Counted from the stretch's first letter, positions 36,591 to 45,809 are shown. The stretch is DNA of 64,000 bases from Chryseosolibacter sp040902445 (GCA_040902445.1 JBBDXJ010000270.1:22495-86494), one strand, 5' to 3'. Numbers and translations are program-made. The notes: generated by a model from the letters alone, not told the origin.

Positions 36591-38297
36591 TTATTTTCCC
36601 GCAACTTTAAACACGACGATCTTTTCCTTTTCGAGTTTTGTGCCCTTTTTATCTTTCACTTTTGTGGTAACTAAAACTTTGTACTGTTCATTGTTTAAAA
36701 GCGCCTGCGAAGGCTGGAAAGTAAATTTGGTACCCCCGTGTGACACTTTCCAGCTGCCGTTTATTTCTTTGTTGTCTTTTGCCCGAATGATCTTCACTGC
36801 TTTTTTTTCGAGAATACTTGGTTCATCAACGACTGGGGCAAACTGTACCGAGATCTCAGAAGACGGCGATACGTCTTCTCTATTATTATAAGGAGAAACA
36901 ACCAGTACTACCGGGGGAAGTTTTGCTTCTACCCGCACATACCGGTCGAAGAAATCGTGAACGAGCTGGTAGCGGTCAACGCCCATTCTTTCATCGTAAC
37001 CATAGGGTAGCTCATGACCCTGCCCCTGCATAAACAGGCTGATGTGATTAGCCCCCAGTTCTTCGAGTCTGTTTACAAATACCGGGTGCTGTTTGGTGAT
37101 TACTTCGCGGTCGTTTTCCCCACATATAAGAATATTCGGTACGTAATCCGCGGTAATATATTCTGTTTCGAAAAGTCCTGCACCCATCCCTTGCATTCCG
37201 GCGGAGATTCGGGATGGGTATCCAGGCCAGGGTTGAGGTTCGGGCGATCCTTCCGGAAAGCCCTCATACCTTTGACTTTCGGTGCCCCTTGCGTGGTTGG
37301 GATCCGAAAGACGCGTGATGGCGTATTCTCCTTTAGAGTAGCCGATCATACCGATATGGTTGGGGTCAAGACTGTATTTGTCGGCATGGGCGTGCAAAAA
37401 CCGGATGGCCGCTGTATAACAGGCAAATCCATTCTTGTGATCAAGCGTAAATTTTCCAAAGTGAAAGTAGTGGTTCACACAAGGATTAAAGCAATGCCCC
37501 ATTACCGCATACGCATAACCGCGGGTGAGAAAGCCGGCAAAATGTGGAGAATAATTATGAGGCCGCTCATTGGGATTATGCTGCGACAAAGTTTCGGAAT
37601 GAATGATTATCGGTAATTTTTTCTTTGGTTGTGACGGGTAGACGATATCCATTTTCACGGTGAAGTCGAATGGTTTGCCTTTTCTGTCAACCATATCCTT
37701 CGGCGATGTGACGGTCTTTAAACCCGGTACTTTCGGAACGATGTCTTCGTTGTAGGATTCCATGATAAATTCCATCGTTCCAAATGCGCCGTGTTTGTCG
37801 ATCTCCCAATAGACAAGGTCGGTAGCCACACGGTATCCTTCCGGAAGGAAAAAGCAGCGGTATTCTCTCGGTTTAAAATTGAGGTCCTTCAACAGAGACT
37901 CAGTTTTAAAACCAAATACTCCGCGGAAGATCTCGTTCAGGTCCTTATCGAAGTAAGGAGATATCGCCTTTGGATCATTTCCGTAATCAGCAGTAATAAC
38001 AATAAACCTTTTCTGAATATAATCGCTGAGTATGGGGAGATCAGGTTCCTGTCCGATTCTTTCCCAGGCTTTGTTTTTCAGATACACGATCACTTCAGGC
38101 TCCTCCAATTCATTCGGTGTTCCCTGAAAATATATTTTGAGCGGTATCTCGCGGTTAAGGGTAGCCGATTTCCAGCTGATGGATTTTTTCAAGTATTGGT
38201 CAAGGTCGGCGAGTTTGGGCTCCGTGGCATGGACTGTGACGCAAGTCCACGACAGGATCATCAAAAGCATCAACGAATATTTCAGCACGATTTTCAT
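36591..38297 (-). CDS. Secreted alpha/beta-hydrolase with C-terminal SbsA/Ig-like domain
   Basis: 568 residues with a signal peptide (YSLMLLMILSWTCVTVHA). The hydrolase core spans about residues 220-440: LPIIIHSETLSQHNPNERPHNYSPHFAGFLTRGYAYAVMGHC, IGMIGYSKGEYAITRL (nucleophile serine in GYSKGE), ILICGENDREV (acid) and QGQGHELPYG (histidine). The last 100 residues (PPVVLVVSPYNNREDVSPSSEISVQFAPVVDE...TFQPSQALLNNEQYKVLVTTKVKDKKG) match the SbsA/Big_5-type Ig-like fold used for cell-surface or substrate binding. It leads the minus-strand run 38297-31626 and is divergent from the amidase gene at 38609, with operator site 2 between them. Confidence 0.8.
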   Translation of the reverse strand: MKIVLKYSLMLLMILSWTCVTVHATEPKLADLDQYLKKSISWKSATLNREIPLKIYFQGTPNELEEPEVIVYLKNKAWERIGQEPDLPILSDYIQKRFIVITADYGNDPKAISPYFDKDLNEIFRGVFGFKTESLLKDLNFKPREYRCFFLPEGYRVATDLVYWEIDKHGAFGTMEFIMESYNEDIVPKVPGLKTVTSPKDMVDRKGKPFDFTVKMDIVYPSQPKKKLPIIIHSETLSQHNPNERPHNYSPHFAGFLTRGYAYAVMGHCFNPCVNHYFHFGKFTLDHKNGFACYTAAIRFLHAHADKYSLDPNHIGMIGYSKGEYAITRLSDPNHARGTESQRYEGFPEGSPEPQPWPGYPSRISAGMQGMGAGLFETEYITADYVPNILICGENDREVITKQHPVFVNRLEELGANHISLFMQGQGHELPYGYDERMGVDRYQLVHDFFDRYVRVEAKLPPVVLVVSPYNNREDVSPSSEISVQFAPVVDEPSILEKKAVKIIRAKDNKEINGSWKVSHGGTKFTFQPSQALLNNEQYKVLVTTKVKDKKGTKLEKEKIVVFKVAGK

Positions 38298-38418
38298 GGT
38301 TTTCTTTGAGGTTTTAGTAAAGGCAATCTGCGCGTTGGTTGAATGGTTTTAGTGCTGCCACGTTTTCACCAGGCACTGGACCGGCACTGAGCAGGTGAGT
38401 TTAGCGACCTACGTACTT

Positions 38419-38440
38419 TTTTCGGGTACGTACCCGAAAA
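38419..38440. promoter_or_regulatory. Operator-like palindrome, site 2 (perfect, 22-bp symmetry)
   Basis: CGGGTACGTACCCG core at 38423-38436, with symmetry continuing four bases on each side (TTTT/AAAA). It lies between divergent genes (38297 minus, 38609 plus). A Bacteroidota -7-like box CATATTTG (consensus TAnnTTTG, one mismatch) starts 9 bp after the core, so binding would overlap the promoter. Confidence 0.85.
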
Positions 38441-38608
38441 TTACTCATATTTGTATGAAATTGATAAAAATTGTGTCAATTTTATAGGACCGGTTTTCGC
38501 ATGGAGTTTTTCAATCCGGGAATAGCGCTTGCAGGGCTCATCGATTTTATCAATGGTCGTACATCTGCGTGAAACTGTAATAAATTGCTTTAGTTAAATG
38601 ATTAGTTT

Positions 38609-39676
38609 ATGCAAAATAATGAAAATGCATCCCGTCGAGACTTTTTAAGAAAGTCATCACTAGGGTTGGGCGCCGGTATGGCGGGAGTTTCGCTTCCCGT
38701 TTTTAAAAAAGAACCTGTTGCCGGAAATAAAAAATTACCACGCGAGGTTACGGTGGTGAGTATCGACCTGGTGGGCTTGTGGCCGGATAAAACCACCGAG
38801 TCCAGGCTTAAAAGAATGTTCGCCAGAATGGATGACGTCGCAGGACTGCAACCGGATGTGGTTTGCCTGCCCGAGTTATTTGATACCATGTGGATCTCCG
38901 AGGAGAAAAAACTTGGCGACTACGCTGAAGACGAAAAAGTACCCGGACCCGTTACGAGCCGGGTGGCGGAGTTCGCAAAAAAGCATAGCTGTTACGTTGT
39001 GTGCCCAATCATGACAAAAAAAGATGGCAACTTTTATAACAGCAGTTTGCTACTCGACCGCAAGGGTATGATCGCGGGCGTGTATCACAAAATTCACCCG
39101 ACAAAAACTGAAATCCTTCCTGATCAAGCATTTAAGGGAGGTGGCGTCACACCGGGTGCTCTGAATCAACCTGTTATCCAGACTGATTTTGGAAAAGTGG
39201 GTTTGCAGATCTGTTACGATGCAAACTGGGTTGACGGCTGGGACAATCTGAAGAACCATGGTGCGGAGATCGTTTTCTTTTCGTCCGCCTTTCCCGGGGG
39301 ACGAATGCTGAATTATTACGCGTTGAAAAATGATTATTACATCGTATCCAGTACCGGCGGCGATGCAAGGGTGATCGATAAATCAGGAAACAACCTGGAT
39401 GTGACCAGCGAATTTGTGCGTTACGCCTGGAGAAATATCAATCTCGACAAGGCGACGGTAACGACATGGCCAACGAGAGACCGCCTACCCGATGTGTTCA
39501 GCAAGTATGGAACCAGGTTGGATATCAAAGTCTGGAGTGAAACGGATGTCATTACCATTGAGAGCCGCGACCCGGAACTCAAGGTTGCCGACGTCATCAA
39601 AGAGTTTAACATCCCGACCTATGTTGACCTGTTAAAGAAAGAGATCGAGGTGCAGCAAAAATACCGGCCGGGGTGA
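38609..39676 (+). CDS. Tat-exported nitrilase-superfamily amidohydrolase
   Basis: 355 residues. Twin-arginine signal ASRRDFLRKSSLGLGAGMAG at residues 7-26. The carbon-nitrogen hydrolase triad is complete: Glu89 (CLPEL), Lys161 (VYHKIHP) and Cys202 (LQICYDANW). The enzyme should cleave an amide or nitrile, in the periplasm because of the Tat signal, which is unusual for this superfamily. A paralogue without a signal follows at 39784, so one amide may be split outside and a related one inside the cell. Operator site 2 lies 170 bp upstream. In a glycan locus an N-acyl or carbamoyl group is a possible target (inference). Confidence 0.86.
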   Translation: MQNNENASRRDFLRKSSLGLGAGMAGVSLPVFKKEPVAGNKKLPREVTVVSIDLVGLWPDKTTESRLKRMFARMDDVAGLQPDVVCLPELFDTMWISEEKKLGDYAEDEKVPGPVTSRVAEFAKKHSCYVVCPIMTKKDGNFYNSSLLLDRKGMIAGVYHKIHPTKTEILPDQAFKGGGVTPGALNQPVIQTDFGKVGLQICYDANWVDGWDNLKNHGAEIVFFSSAFPGGRMLNYYALKNDYYIVSSTGGDARVIDKSGNNLDVTSEFVRYAWRNINLDKATVTTWPTRDRLPDVFSKYGTRLDIKVWSETDVITIESRDPELKVADVIKEFNIPTYVDLLKKEIEVQQKYRPG

Positions 39677-39686
39677 AACCAGTTGG

Positions 39687-39712
39687 CTGAAAGCAGAAAG
39701 CAGAAAGTTAGG
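39687..39712. repeat. Short heptamer repeat (GAAAGCA type) after a stop codon
   Basis: TGAAAGC AGAAAGC AGAAAGT, 10 bp after the TGA of the amidase gene; a longer run of the related AGGAAGC heptamer follows the stop at 50587. Confidence 0.5.
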
Positions 39713-39783
39713 CGTCATGGATATGCCCCCTGATTAAGGAAATAGTAGTTTCGAAAAGAGTCTAATACTTTGCGACAATAAAA

Positions 39784-40755
39784 ATGAACAAATACAGCAA
39801 AAAAGCAAACAGGCTGCCCAGGGAAGTGTGGGCGGCCGCGGTGAGCCTCAAGGGTCTTTGGCCCGTAGACACAATTGAAAAAAGGATGAAGGATGTGCTG
39901 CAACGCATGGAAAACCTTTATGCGTTTGAACCTGATGTAATCGTGCTTCCTGAAACCATTCAGACATCCTGGGTAAAAGAATCCAAAACGCTGGAAGAGA
40001 TTGCCGAGGATGAGACCACTCCCGGTCCTATTACCAGTATGCTTGCGGCGGTTGCCAAACAACAGAATTGTTACATAACATGTCCGGTGATAACAAAGAA
40101 GGATGGCAAGTATTACAACAGTTCAATATTGCTGAATCGCCAGGGCAGGATCGATGGAGTATTCCACAAGATCCGTCCTACCGCTACAGAAATTGTTCCC
40201 CGCACTTATTATAAAGGAGGCGGTGTTACGCCCGGAACGCTGCGGCCGCCTGTTTTCAAAACAGATTTTGGCACAGTAGGGATGCAGATATGTATGGATG
40301 CTGCGTGGAGCGAGAACTGGCAGGCTTTAAAGAAAGACGGTGCTGAAGTGGTATTATTCCCGTCACAGGGTCCTTATTCAAATGCGCTGAGTGATCACGC
40401 ATGGGTCAATCATTATTATATCGTATCCGCTACCGGCGAGGACTCGCGCATAATCGATATTACGGGTGATGTGATTGCAGAGGATGGCGAATTTGCGAGA
40501 TGGGTTTGCGCTCCCATTAATCTGGAAAAAGAATTCATCCACATCTGGCCGCAGACCCTGAAGTTCAAGGACATCCAGAAAAAGTATGGAAGAAAAATAC
40601 GTTTCCACGTATTCCACAAAGAAAACTGGGCTACCCTTGAAAGCCTGGATGCTGACCTCAAAGTAAGGGATATTCTAAAGGAATTTGATCTTCCCACCTA
40701 CGATGAGCAACTCGCCGAAGCGACAGAGATACAGAATAAACACAGATTGGGATAA
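39784..40755 (+). CDS. Cytoplasmic nitrilase-superfamily amidohydrolase
   Basis: 323 residues, no signal peptide. Closely similar in plan to the preceding gene (KKDGKYYNSSILLNRQGRIDGVFHKI, KGGGVTPGTLRPPVFKTDFGTVGMQIC). Catalytic residues are Glu57 (LPET), Lys129 (FHKIRP) and Cys170 (QICMDAAW). It should hydrolyse the same kind of amide as its Tat-exported partner, inside the cell. A strong terminator follows 40 bp after the stop codon, so the pair forms one transcription unit from operator site 2. Gene duplication followed by a change of location is the simplest history. Confidence 0.86.
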   Translation: MNKYSKKANRLPREVWAAAVSLKGLWPVDTIEKRMKDVLQRMENLYAFEPDVIVLPETIQTSWVKESKTLEEIAEDETTPGPITSMLAAVAKQQNCYITCPVITKKDGKYYNSSILLNRQGRIDGVFHKIRPTATEIVPRTYYKGGGVTPGTLRPPVFKTDFGTVGMQICMDAAWSENWQALKKDGAEVVLFPSQGPYSNALSDHAWVNHYYIVSATGEDSRIIDITGDVIAEDGEFARWVCAPINLEKEFIHIWPQTLKFKDIQKKYGRKIRFHVFHKENWATLESLDADLKVRDILKEFDLPTYDEQLAEATEIQNKHRLG

Positions 40756-40793
40756 GTTATTAGTTTTTGGTTTTAGTTTTGGCAATAGAGCGT

Positions 40794-40816
40794 TATTCGA
40801 TGGATAATGCTCTATT
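40794..40816 (+). terminator. Rho-independent terminator of the amidase pair
   Basis: AATAGAGC pairs with GCTCTATT, extended by TTAT/ATAA across a G-T pair, loop TCGATGG; followed by TATTTAG. It comes after a T/G-rich heptamer-like run (TTAGTTT TTGGTTT TAGTTTT) that begins at the stop TAA (40753-40755). Confidence 0.75.
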
Positions 40817-40889
40817 TATTTAGGGTACTTATTTTTATAGATTGACACTTTCAGATCTGAGGAAAGAGGTGAGACCTACAATCTGAAAA

Positions 40890-40952
40890 AAATTTTGTGT
40901 CTTAGTGCTGCGCGCGCCGAAGTGCCTCACGTAGGCGTGTCTTCGTGGCTAA
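40890..40952. repeat. 'gtgtcttagtg...cttcgtggc' repeat with CGAAGTGC insert
   Basis: TTTTGTGTCTTAGTG is followed by an insert-like GCGCCGAAGTGCCTCACG and GTAGGCGTG, then TCTTCGTGGC. Related text is at about 3889-3945 and 18911-18965. Confidence 0.5.
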
Positions 40953-40965
40953 ATCCTTTTTGGAA

Positions 40966-42264
40966 CTACAGCTCATTTATCATCTCCAGCAAATTGTCGA
41001 TGACCGCTTTTTCTGCTCCGCTCTTTGCTCTGGTTGAACCAACTTCATAACCACCTTCGGCATATGCGGCATCCGTAACAAGATAACCGCTGCTGCCATT
41101 GCAATGAGTGATCATAAAAGTGTTGCTGTACGGCGACTGCTTTCTCATTTTCACACTGATCTCATTAAATACTTCTCCGGATACACCTGTTAAAATAATG
41201 TTTCCGATCCTTAGAGCGGAGAGTCGGATCTTGAGAAAACCATCCTCAGTGCTCTTCGGTTGCTGAATATTTGCCGGTCCCTCTTTTTCTTTCGCTGGCA
41301 CCGAAACGACCCGCTGTGTGGCGTTGATCATTCCGTTGGAAAACGTTTTCATTTCTTTCGCAACCTTCATGGAGACTTTTGCGAGATCTTCACCAATAGC
41401 ATCCTTGCCAAATGCATATGCTGAATTAGACTCAAAATCAATATGCGGACCATAGATGGGATTTATATCACCCGAAGCGCCGATAGTTACAGGGGCGACA
41501 AAATTTTCCGGAAATTCTTTTTCAACATAATGCGATGCCGCGCCGGGCCAGTCGCCGGTGATCATATAATTCTTCGGACCCAACACCACCGCGTGGCAGG
41601 GCCAGTTCATAATGATAGAGAGTGGCTTACCCGATTTATCCTCAATGCGGATCACACCGACTTCCTGGTCGCAGGGGCCATAAGGATTCCGGCCGAGAGC
41701 AATTTGTCCTTTGCCATTCTGCGCCCGGCGGTTAATATTCATTTTACATTCTCCTTTGCCTACTCCTATATTGACGGGTACCATATTTTTCATGGCGGCG
41801 TCGGTGGTGGCAATGATCTTTTCTCCTAACTCTTTAGTATATGCTAAAACATCAGGAGAGGGGCTTTCATTATAAACGTTGGTCGATGGCCCGTTGTGGT
41901 TGTGAACAGCCGAGAGGAATATAAATTCTTTTTTGATTCCGGTTTTCTTTTCGATCGCTTCGGATACATTCTGCCAGAATACGTTGGATATTCCTACCAG
42001 CTCTGCAGAAATGAGGGCGGCTTTATTTTTTCCATCGCTGAAAACAACGACACGCGCGTAAATATCATCGTGCACACCTTTAAACGGATCCTTTCTTCCG
42101 CCCTATCCGCTCATGGGTATTGGCTTCTGGGGAGTGATGATAATTTTCGCCGCGCCTGCCATTAAAGGATTTTCCTCCGGGGCAGGGTATCCGTCAGGAG
42201 GGGTTAAGGCTGGAGAAACAAAACATGCTATCAGCAGAAAGAGAAAAATTTTCCATTTGTTCAT
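40966..42264 (-). pseudogene. Neutral/alkaline ceramidase-like gene with in-frame amber codon
   Basis: From ATG 42264 the frame encodes a signal peptide (WKIFLFLLIACFVSPALT) and AGAAKIIITPQKPIPMSG, then TAG at 42105-42103, then continues GGRKDPFKGVHDDIYARVVVFSDG to the normal end at 40966. Family proteins (neutral/alkaline non-lysosomal ceramidase N-terminal domain) normally read MxGYxGR...GVHDxLYAR at this place, so the TAG most likely replaces a Tyr codon TAT or TAC by one base. Downstream marks are intact: AVHNHNGPST (metal-binding histidines), NWPCHAVVLGPKN, ITGDWPGAASHYVE, GASGDINPIYG. Without read-through the product would be a 53-residue peptide; restart at the GTG at 42075 would lack the signal. 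433 codons in all. A sequencing error cannot be excluded. Members act on ceramides or, in glycan loci, on unknown secreted substrates. Confidence 0.85.
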
Positions 42265-42525
42265 TATCGTGAAGTTTAATTTTCAGAAGCAGCTGTCTTG
42301 TGTCAGAAGGTTTTGCAATAAAAGAATTCATAAAGGAAGGCTGCTCAATATTATACAGGGATGGTCAAAACAAACTGTCCGGAGGTTTCAGGAGAGGGCA
42401 GCATCGAAAAATCTAAAATGATGATGCTTTTTCCGGCATCTGGATGTAAGGAAAATGCCTTTCATATAAGTTTTCAGCCGTATTTTGTTTTTATGGTAGT
42501 TTTCAAAATAAAATCTCGTTTCTTT

Positions 42526-42539
42526 CGGGTACGCACCCG
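42526..42539. promoter_or_regulatory. Operator-like palindrome, site 3 (one change)
   Basis: CGGGTACGCACCCG, flanked by TTT and TAAA. One base from perfect. It lies 262 bp upstream of the ceramidase-like gene (minus strand). The rest of 42265-43046 holds only repeats. Confidence 0.78.
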
Positions 42540-42731
42540 TAAAAGTAAGGAAATTCTGAGCGGGCCTTATTTTCCCATATAATTTTTAGGATTTAAAAGT
42601 TTTTTATGTGAAAACTTTCGACATTTATAGTATCCCGTTAATAAGCACGCTTTCTGGCTGTCACCTGGAGAGGTTTGAATGCAGGTTTAATGCAGGTTTT
42701 TAATGGTTCTAAAAGTCTGGGAGGTTGAGAG

Positions 42732-42817
42732 GTCGCGCGATAAGACGACTTTCTGAAAGTTCTCTCCACAGGAGTCCCTTGGACAAACTTTCAGAAAGTT
42801 GTGCGTGTGGGCGCGAC
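42732..42817. repeat. Long imperfect hairpin element
   Basis: GTCGCGC (42732) and ACTTTCTGAAAGT (42748) are mirrored by ACTTTCAGAAAGT (42787) and GCGCGAC (42811). The inner boxes are themselves palindromes. No ORF. Lies just beside the dispersed repeat at 42854-42940. Confidence 0.55.
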
Positions 42818-42853
42818 GGGCTGTGAAAGGTTTGAAGGCTTAGCGCAGGGCTG

Positions 42854-42940
42854 ACGGTTTGCACCACCCCAAGTTCACCGGCGTGAACTATCCCCTCCTC
42901 GGAAAGGAGGGGAAAAATACCAGTACCCATCTGCTTTTTT
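42854..42940. repeat. Double-hairpin dispersed repeat, copy 2 (inverted relative to 5685-5770)
   Basis: ACGGTTTGCACCACC, then GTTCACCGGCGTGAAC, then CCCCTCCTCGGAAAGGAGGGG, ending in ATACCAGTACCC and a T-rich tail. Both internal palindromes are better matched here than in copy 1. Confidence 0.75.
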
Positions 42941-43046
42941 GCACTTGAAAAAATACGGTTACGCCGGAATACATCTTCCAAATGACTGTGACTAATTTTT
43001 TGTTTTTGTGCCTATATATTAAGTTCTAAGACCGGTGTTTAAACGC

Positions 43047-44195
43047 TTATTTTGTAATCCTGTACAAATGAACCCCATAACCTGAAAACTCATCGCTGAA
43101 CTTTCCTTTCTTGATTTTAAGGGTCCTGTTTTCGCCGAGTACCGCCACGGTTTTTCCTGACTTAACTTCAAAGGTCGCGGTAGTTCTTCCTTCACGCATT
43201 GCTACGGCAAAAATATAATTTGCCTTATCTTGTTTCTTGGTAAGGATATCTACAGGAACAGATTGATTGCTTGAGTGAACTGCGGCATACTCTGTATCTG
43301 GGCTGTTCAGCACAGCAGCCAGGGAAGTAACCTGCTCATTGATCTCTTTCACTCCCTGAATCATCTCCGCATCATGCAACAATGCTGCGTCGTCGGTTTT
43401 TCCAATAAAAGAATGGCAAAAGTATCCAAAACCCTTTGCACCGTGTATAAGGGCCATCCATACCTCTGATTTCACCTCGGCCGGAGTAGGTTTTCTTTTC
43501 GCTTTTTCGCCGATCCGGGTGGTTTCAATCCAGCACCATGTGGGCTTTTTATTATCCGACCATTCCTGAAGGTTGTCTATTCCTTTTGCCACATACCACA
43601 GCTGGCCTTCAACGTCATCTTCTCTGGCATTAACGGGATAGATATCGAAGGAGGCGATGTCGCAGCCTTTAAGATATCCGTTATTGGAAACTTTGTACAT
43701 GTCAGTTTTACCCCGGCAAACTCCGCGGCCAACCCAGTTTGTGTAAGCGACTCCCCGGCCAACGTTCAAATATACCGGGCGTGTGGGATCATTCTTTTTT
43801 ATCTTTTCGTAATCACTGACGATCACAGCCGGATCCCTGCATGGATCCCATTTGTTTTCAGTTTTGCTTCTCTGCGCATTGTCGGGCTCATCACCATGCA
43901 TCCATCCGTAGATCAAAGGCTCATCGAGCTTCGTAAGTCCAAAATTATTTTGATGTGCGATGACTTTCATGTCAGCTTTCTTCATGTGATCCAGTTTTTC
44001 CTGGTCCAGTCCCCCGTGAATGCTGATGAACATATTGATGCCATTTTCTTTATAAGCGGACGCATTAACAGGGTTTTGCGCCCAAACGGCTATTGGAAAA
44101 AAATCGGGATCGTTGACGCCCTTTTCGCGATCCTGGGCAAATATCGAACCACACAACAGCATCCAAACAGAGATAACTAAAAACCATTTTTTCAT
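43047..44195 (-). CDS. Secreted TIM-barrel glycosidase-like protein
   Basis: 382 residues with a signal peptide (LVISVWMLLCGSIFAQ). Reads like a beta/alpha barrel: FFPIAVWAQNPVNASAYKENGINMFISIHGG (strands 1-2), LIYGWMHGDEPDNAQ with an acidic pair after strand 4 (candidate acid/base), KGCDIASFDIYPVN, and PTWCWIETTRIGE (candidate nucleophile Glu), then a small C-terminal beta domain. The same N-terminal half, up to DDEPDLPQ, occurs fused to a PQQ-type dehydrogenase in the gene at 60452. The family is not named here with certainty (GH-clan-A-like). It belongs to the minus-strand run 49426-43047. Confidence 0.72.
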   Translation of the reverse strand: MKKWFLVISVWMLLCGSIFAQDREKGVNDPDFFPIAVWAQNPVNASAYKENGINMFISIHGGLDQEKLDHMKKADMKVIAHQNNFGLTKLDEPLIYGWMHGDEPDNAQRSKTENKWDPCRDPAVIVSDYEKIKKNDPTRPVYLNVGRGVAYTNWVGRGVCRGKTDMYKVSNNGYLKGCDIASFDIYPVNAREDDVEGQLWYVAKGIDNLQEWSDNKKPTWCWIETTRIGEKAKRKPTPAEVKSEVWMALIHGAKGFGYFCHSFIGKTDDAALLHDAEMIQGVKEINEQVTSLAAVLNSPDTEYAAVHSSNQSVPVDILTKKQDKANYIFAVAMREGRTTATFEVKSGKTVAVLGENRTLKIKKGKFSDEFSGYGVHLYRITK

Positions 44196-44282
44196 AGGTA
44201 CGATTTTGCCGGTTTCCCGAAGGAATGACAGTTGAAATTCAATTTATAAACGGGAGTAAAATTAAAGGAGAAACGGAAGTTT

Positions 44283-45809
44283 TTACTTACCATCCATCAT
44301 TTTTTCCAGCGCTTCCTGATCATCGTATTGTTGAATCAGGCTTTTCAGATCGTCTTTCAGCGCCTTGACCAATTTGTCGTATTTCCGGCCAGGGTACAGA
44401 TTGTTCATTTCGCGGGCGTCATTTGACAGGTCATAGAGTTCCCAAAAATCGCCGTCTCCGTAAAAACGGATCAATTTGTAGCGTTTGGTCCTGATGCCAA
44501 AATGCGGCATCACGCGGTGTTCGTCAGGATATTCATAATAGTGGTAATAGACCGATTCGCGCCACTCCGTTCTCTTTCCTTCCACCAAAGGAAGCAGGCT
44601 TTTTCCCTGAATATTTTCTGGCACTTGCACGCCGCCTACAGATAAGAGGGTAGGCGCGAAATCAATATTGACAACGAGGTCATTTATTTCTATTCCAGCT
44701 TTTATCTTTCCGGGATAGCGCATCAGCAATGGCATACGCATGGATTCCTCATACATAAAGCGCTTGTCAAACCAACGGTGTTCCCCCATGTAAAAACCCT
44801 GGTCGGAGGTGTAAACAACAAGGGTATTCTCCTTCAATCCGTGTTGATCAAGATAATCGAGGATGCGGCCGATATTTCGGTCCATTGAAACAGCGGTGCT
44901 GAGATAGTCGCGCATATACCGCTGAAATTTCCATTCAGTCAGGTCTTTGCCCGAAACGTTTTTGCTGCTGAACTCGAGCTCTATTTTATCATAGTAGGCA
45001 TCCCAAATTTTTTTTTGTCCGGCATCGAAGCGCAGGTAATTTGCCTTGCCCATACCGGTATCGGCCTGCAGTTTCAGGTCATAACTCAAGTGCAGGCTTT
45101 CAATGGTCATGAATTGTTTTTGTGCGGCTTTCCTTCCGGCATAGTCGTCCCAGAAGTTTTCAGGCAACTTAAAATCCACATTATCAAACCTGCCGAGGTC
45201 CTGAAGATCCGGCATCCATGTGCGGTGAGTGGCTTTCTCGCCGACAACCAGACAGAAAGGTTTGTCTTTTTCGCGCTTGTCCAGCCAGTCAAGGGTAAGA
45301 TCGGTGATAACCTCTGTGCAGTAACCATCGATGCTCGAAGTATCACCGGTCATCGAAATAAATTCGGGATTGTAGTAAAATCCCTGGCCAGGGAGGATCT
45401 TCCAGTAGTCAAACCCCTGAGGATAAGATTCGAGGTGCCATTTGCCAATCCATGCTGTCTGGTAGCCACCCTGTTGCAGCCTGCGGGAGAACACATCCTG
45501 TGAAGCATCAAATCTCGACCGGTTATCGCGATGGCCATTCTTGTGACTGTATTTTCCGGTCAGCAATACAGCGCGGCTCGGAGCGCATATGGAATTGGTG
45601 ACAAAAGCATTCCTGAATACAACCCCTTCTTTGCCGATCCTGTCAATATTAGGTGTAATGCCATACTTACCGGAATATGTATTGATTGCCTGCAGAGCGT
45701 GGTCATCAGAAATAATGAAAAGTATATTAGGCTCCTTGTTTTGCGCCGCAACGTTAACTGCACAACCGGCAAACAGATAAACAATCAGGTTAAGCGCAGC
45801 CTTTTTCAT
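44283..45809 (-). CDS. Sulfatase (S1 family, formylglycine type)
   Basis: 508 residues from the start at 45809, which gives a signal (LNLIVYLFAGCAVNVAAQ); an upstream in-frame start at 45854 adds 15 residues. NILFIISDDHALQ (residues 28-40) supplies the metal-binding aspartates, and SICAPSRAVLLTGKYSH (73-89) holds the Cys75 of the CxPSR motif that is converted to formylglycine. VYTSDQGFYMGEHRWFDKRFMYEESMRMPLLMRYPGKI and the C-terminal PHFGIRTKRYKLIRFYGDGDFWELYDLSNDAREMNNLY are typical. It should remove sulfate esters from a sugar in the periplasm. No sulfatase-maturing enzyme is seen in the window. The substrate glycan may therefore be sulfated. Confidence 0.92.
   Translation of the reverse strand: MKKAALNLIVYLFAGCAVNVAAQNKEPNILFIISDDHALQAINTYSGKYGITPNIDRIGKEGVVFRNAFVTNSICAPSRAVLLTGKYSHKNGHRDNRSRFDASQDVFSRRLQQGGYQTAWIGKWHLESYPQGFDYWKILPGQGFYYNPEFISMTGDTSSIDGYCTEVITDLTLDWLDKREKDKPFCLVVGEKATHRTWMPDLQDLGRFDNVDFKLPENFWDDYAGRKAAQKQFMTIESLHLSYDLKLQADTGMGKANYLRFDAGQKKIWDAYYDKIELEFSSKNVSGKDLTEWKFQRYMRDYLSTAVSMDRNIGRILDYLDQHGLKENTLVVYTSDQGFYMGEHRWFDKRFMYEESMRMPLLMRYPGKIKAGIEINDLVVNIDFAPTLLSVGGVQVPENIQGKSLLPLVEGKRTEWRESVYYHYYEYPDEHRVMPHFGIRTKRYKLIRFYGDGDFWELYDLSNDAREMNNLYPGRKYDKLVKALKDDLKSLIQQYDDQEALEKMMDGK

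Noticed and set aside
37014..37616. 200-codon plus-strand frame
   Set aside because: Antisense shadow of the alpha/beta-hydrolase at 36591-38297; no family resemblance.
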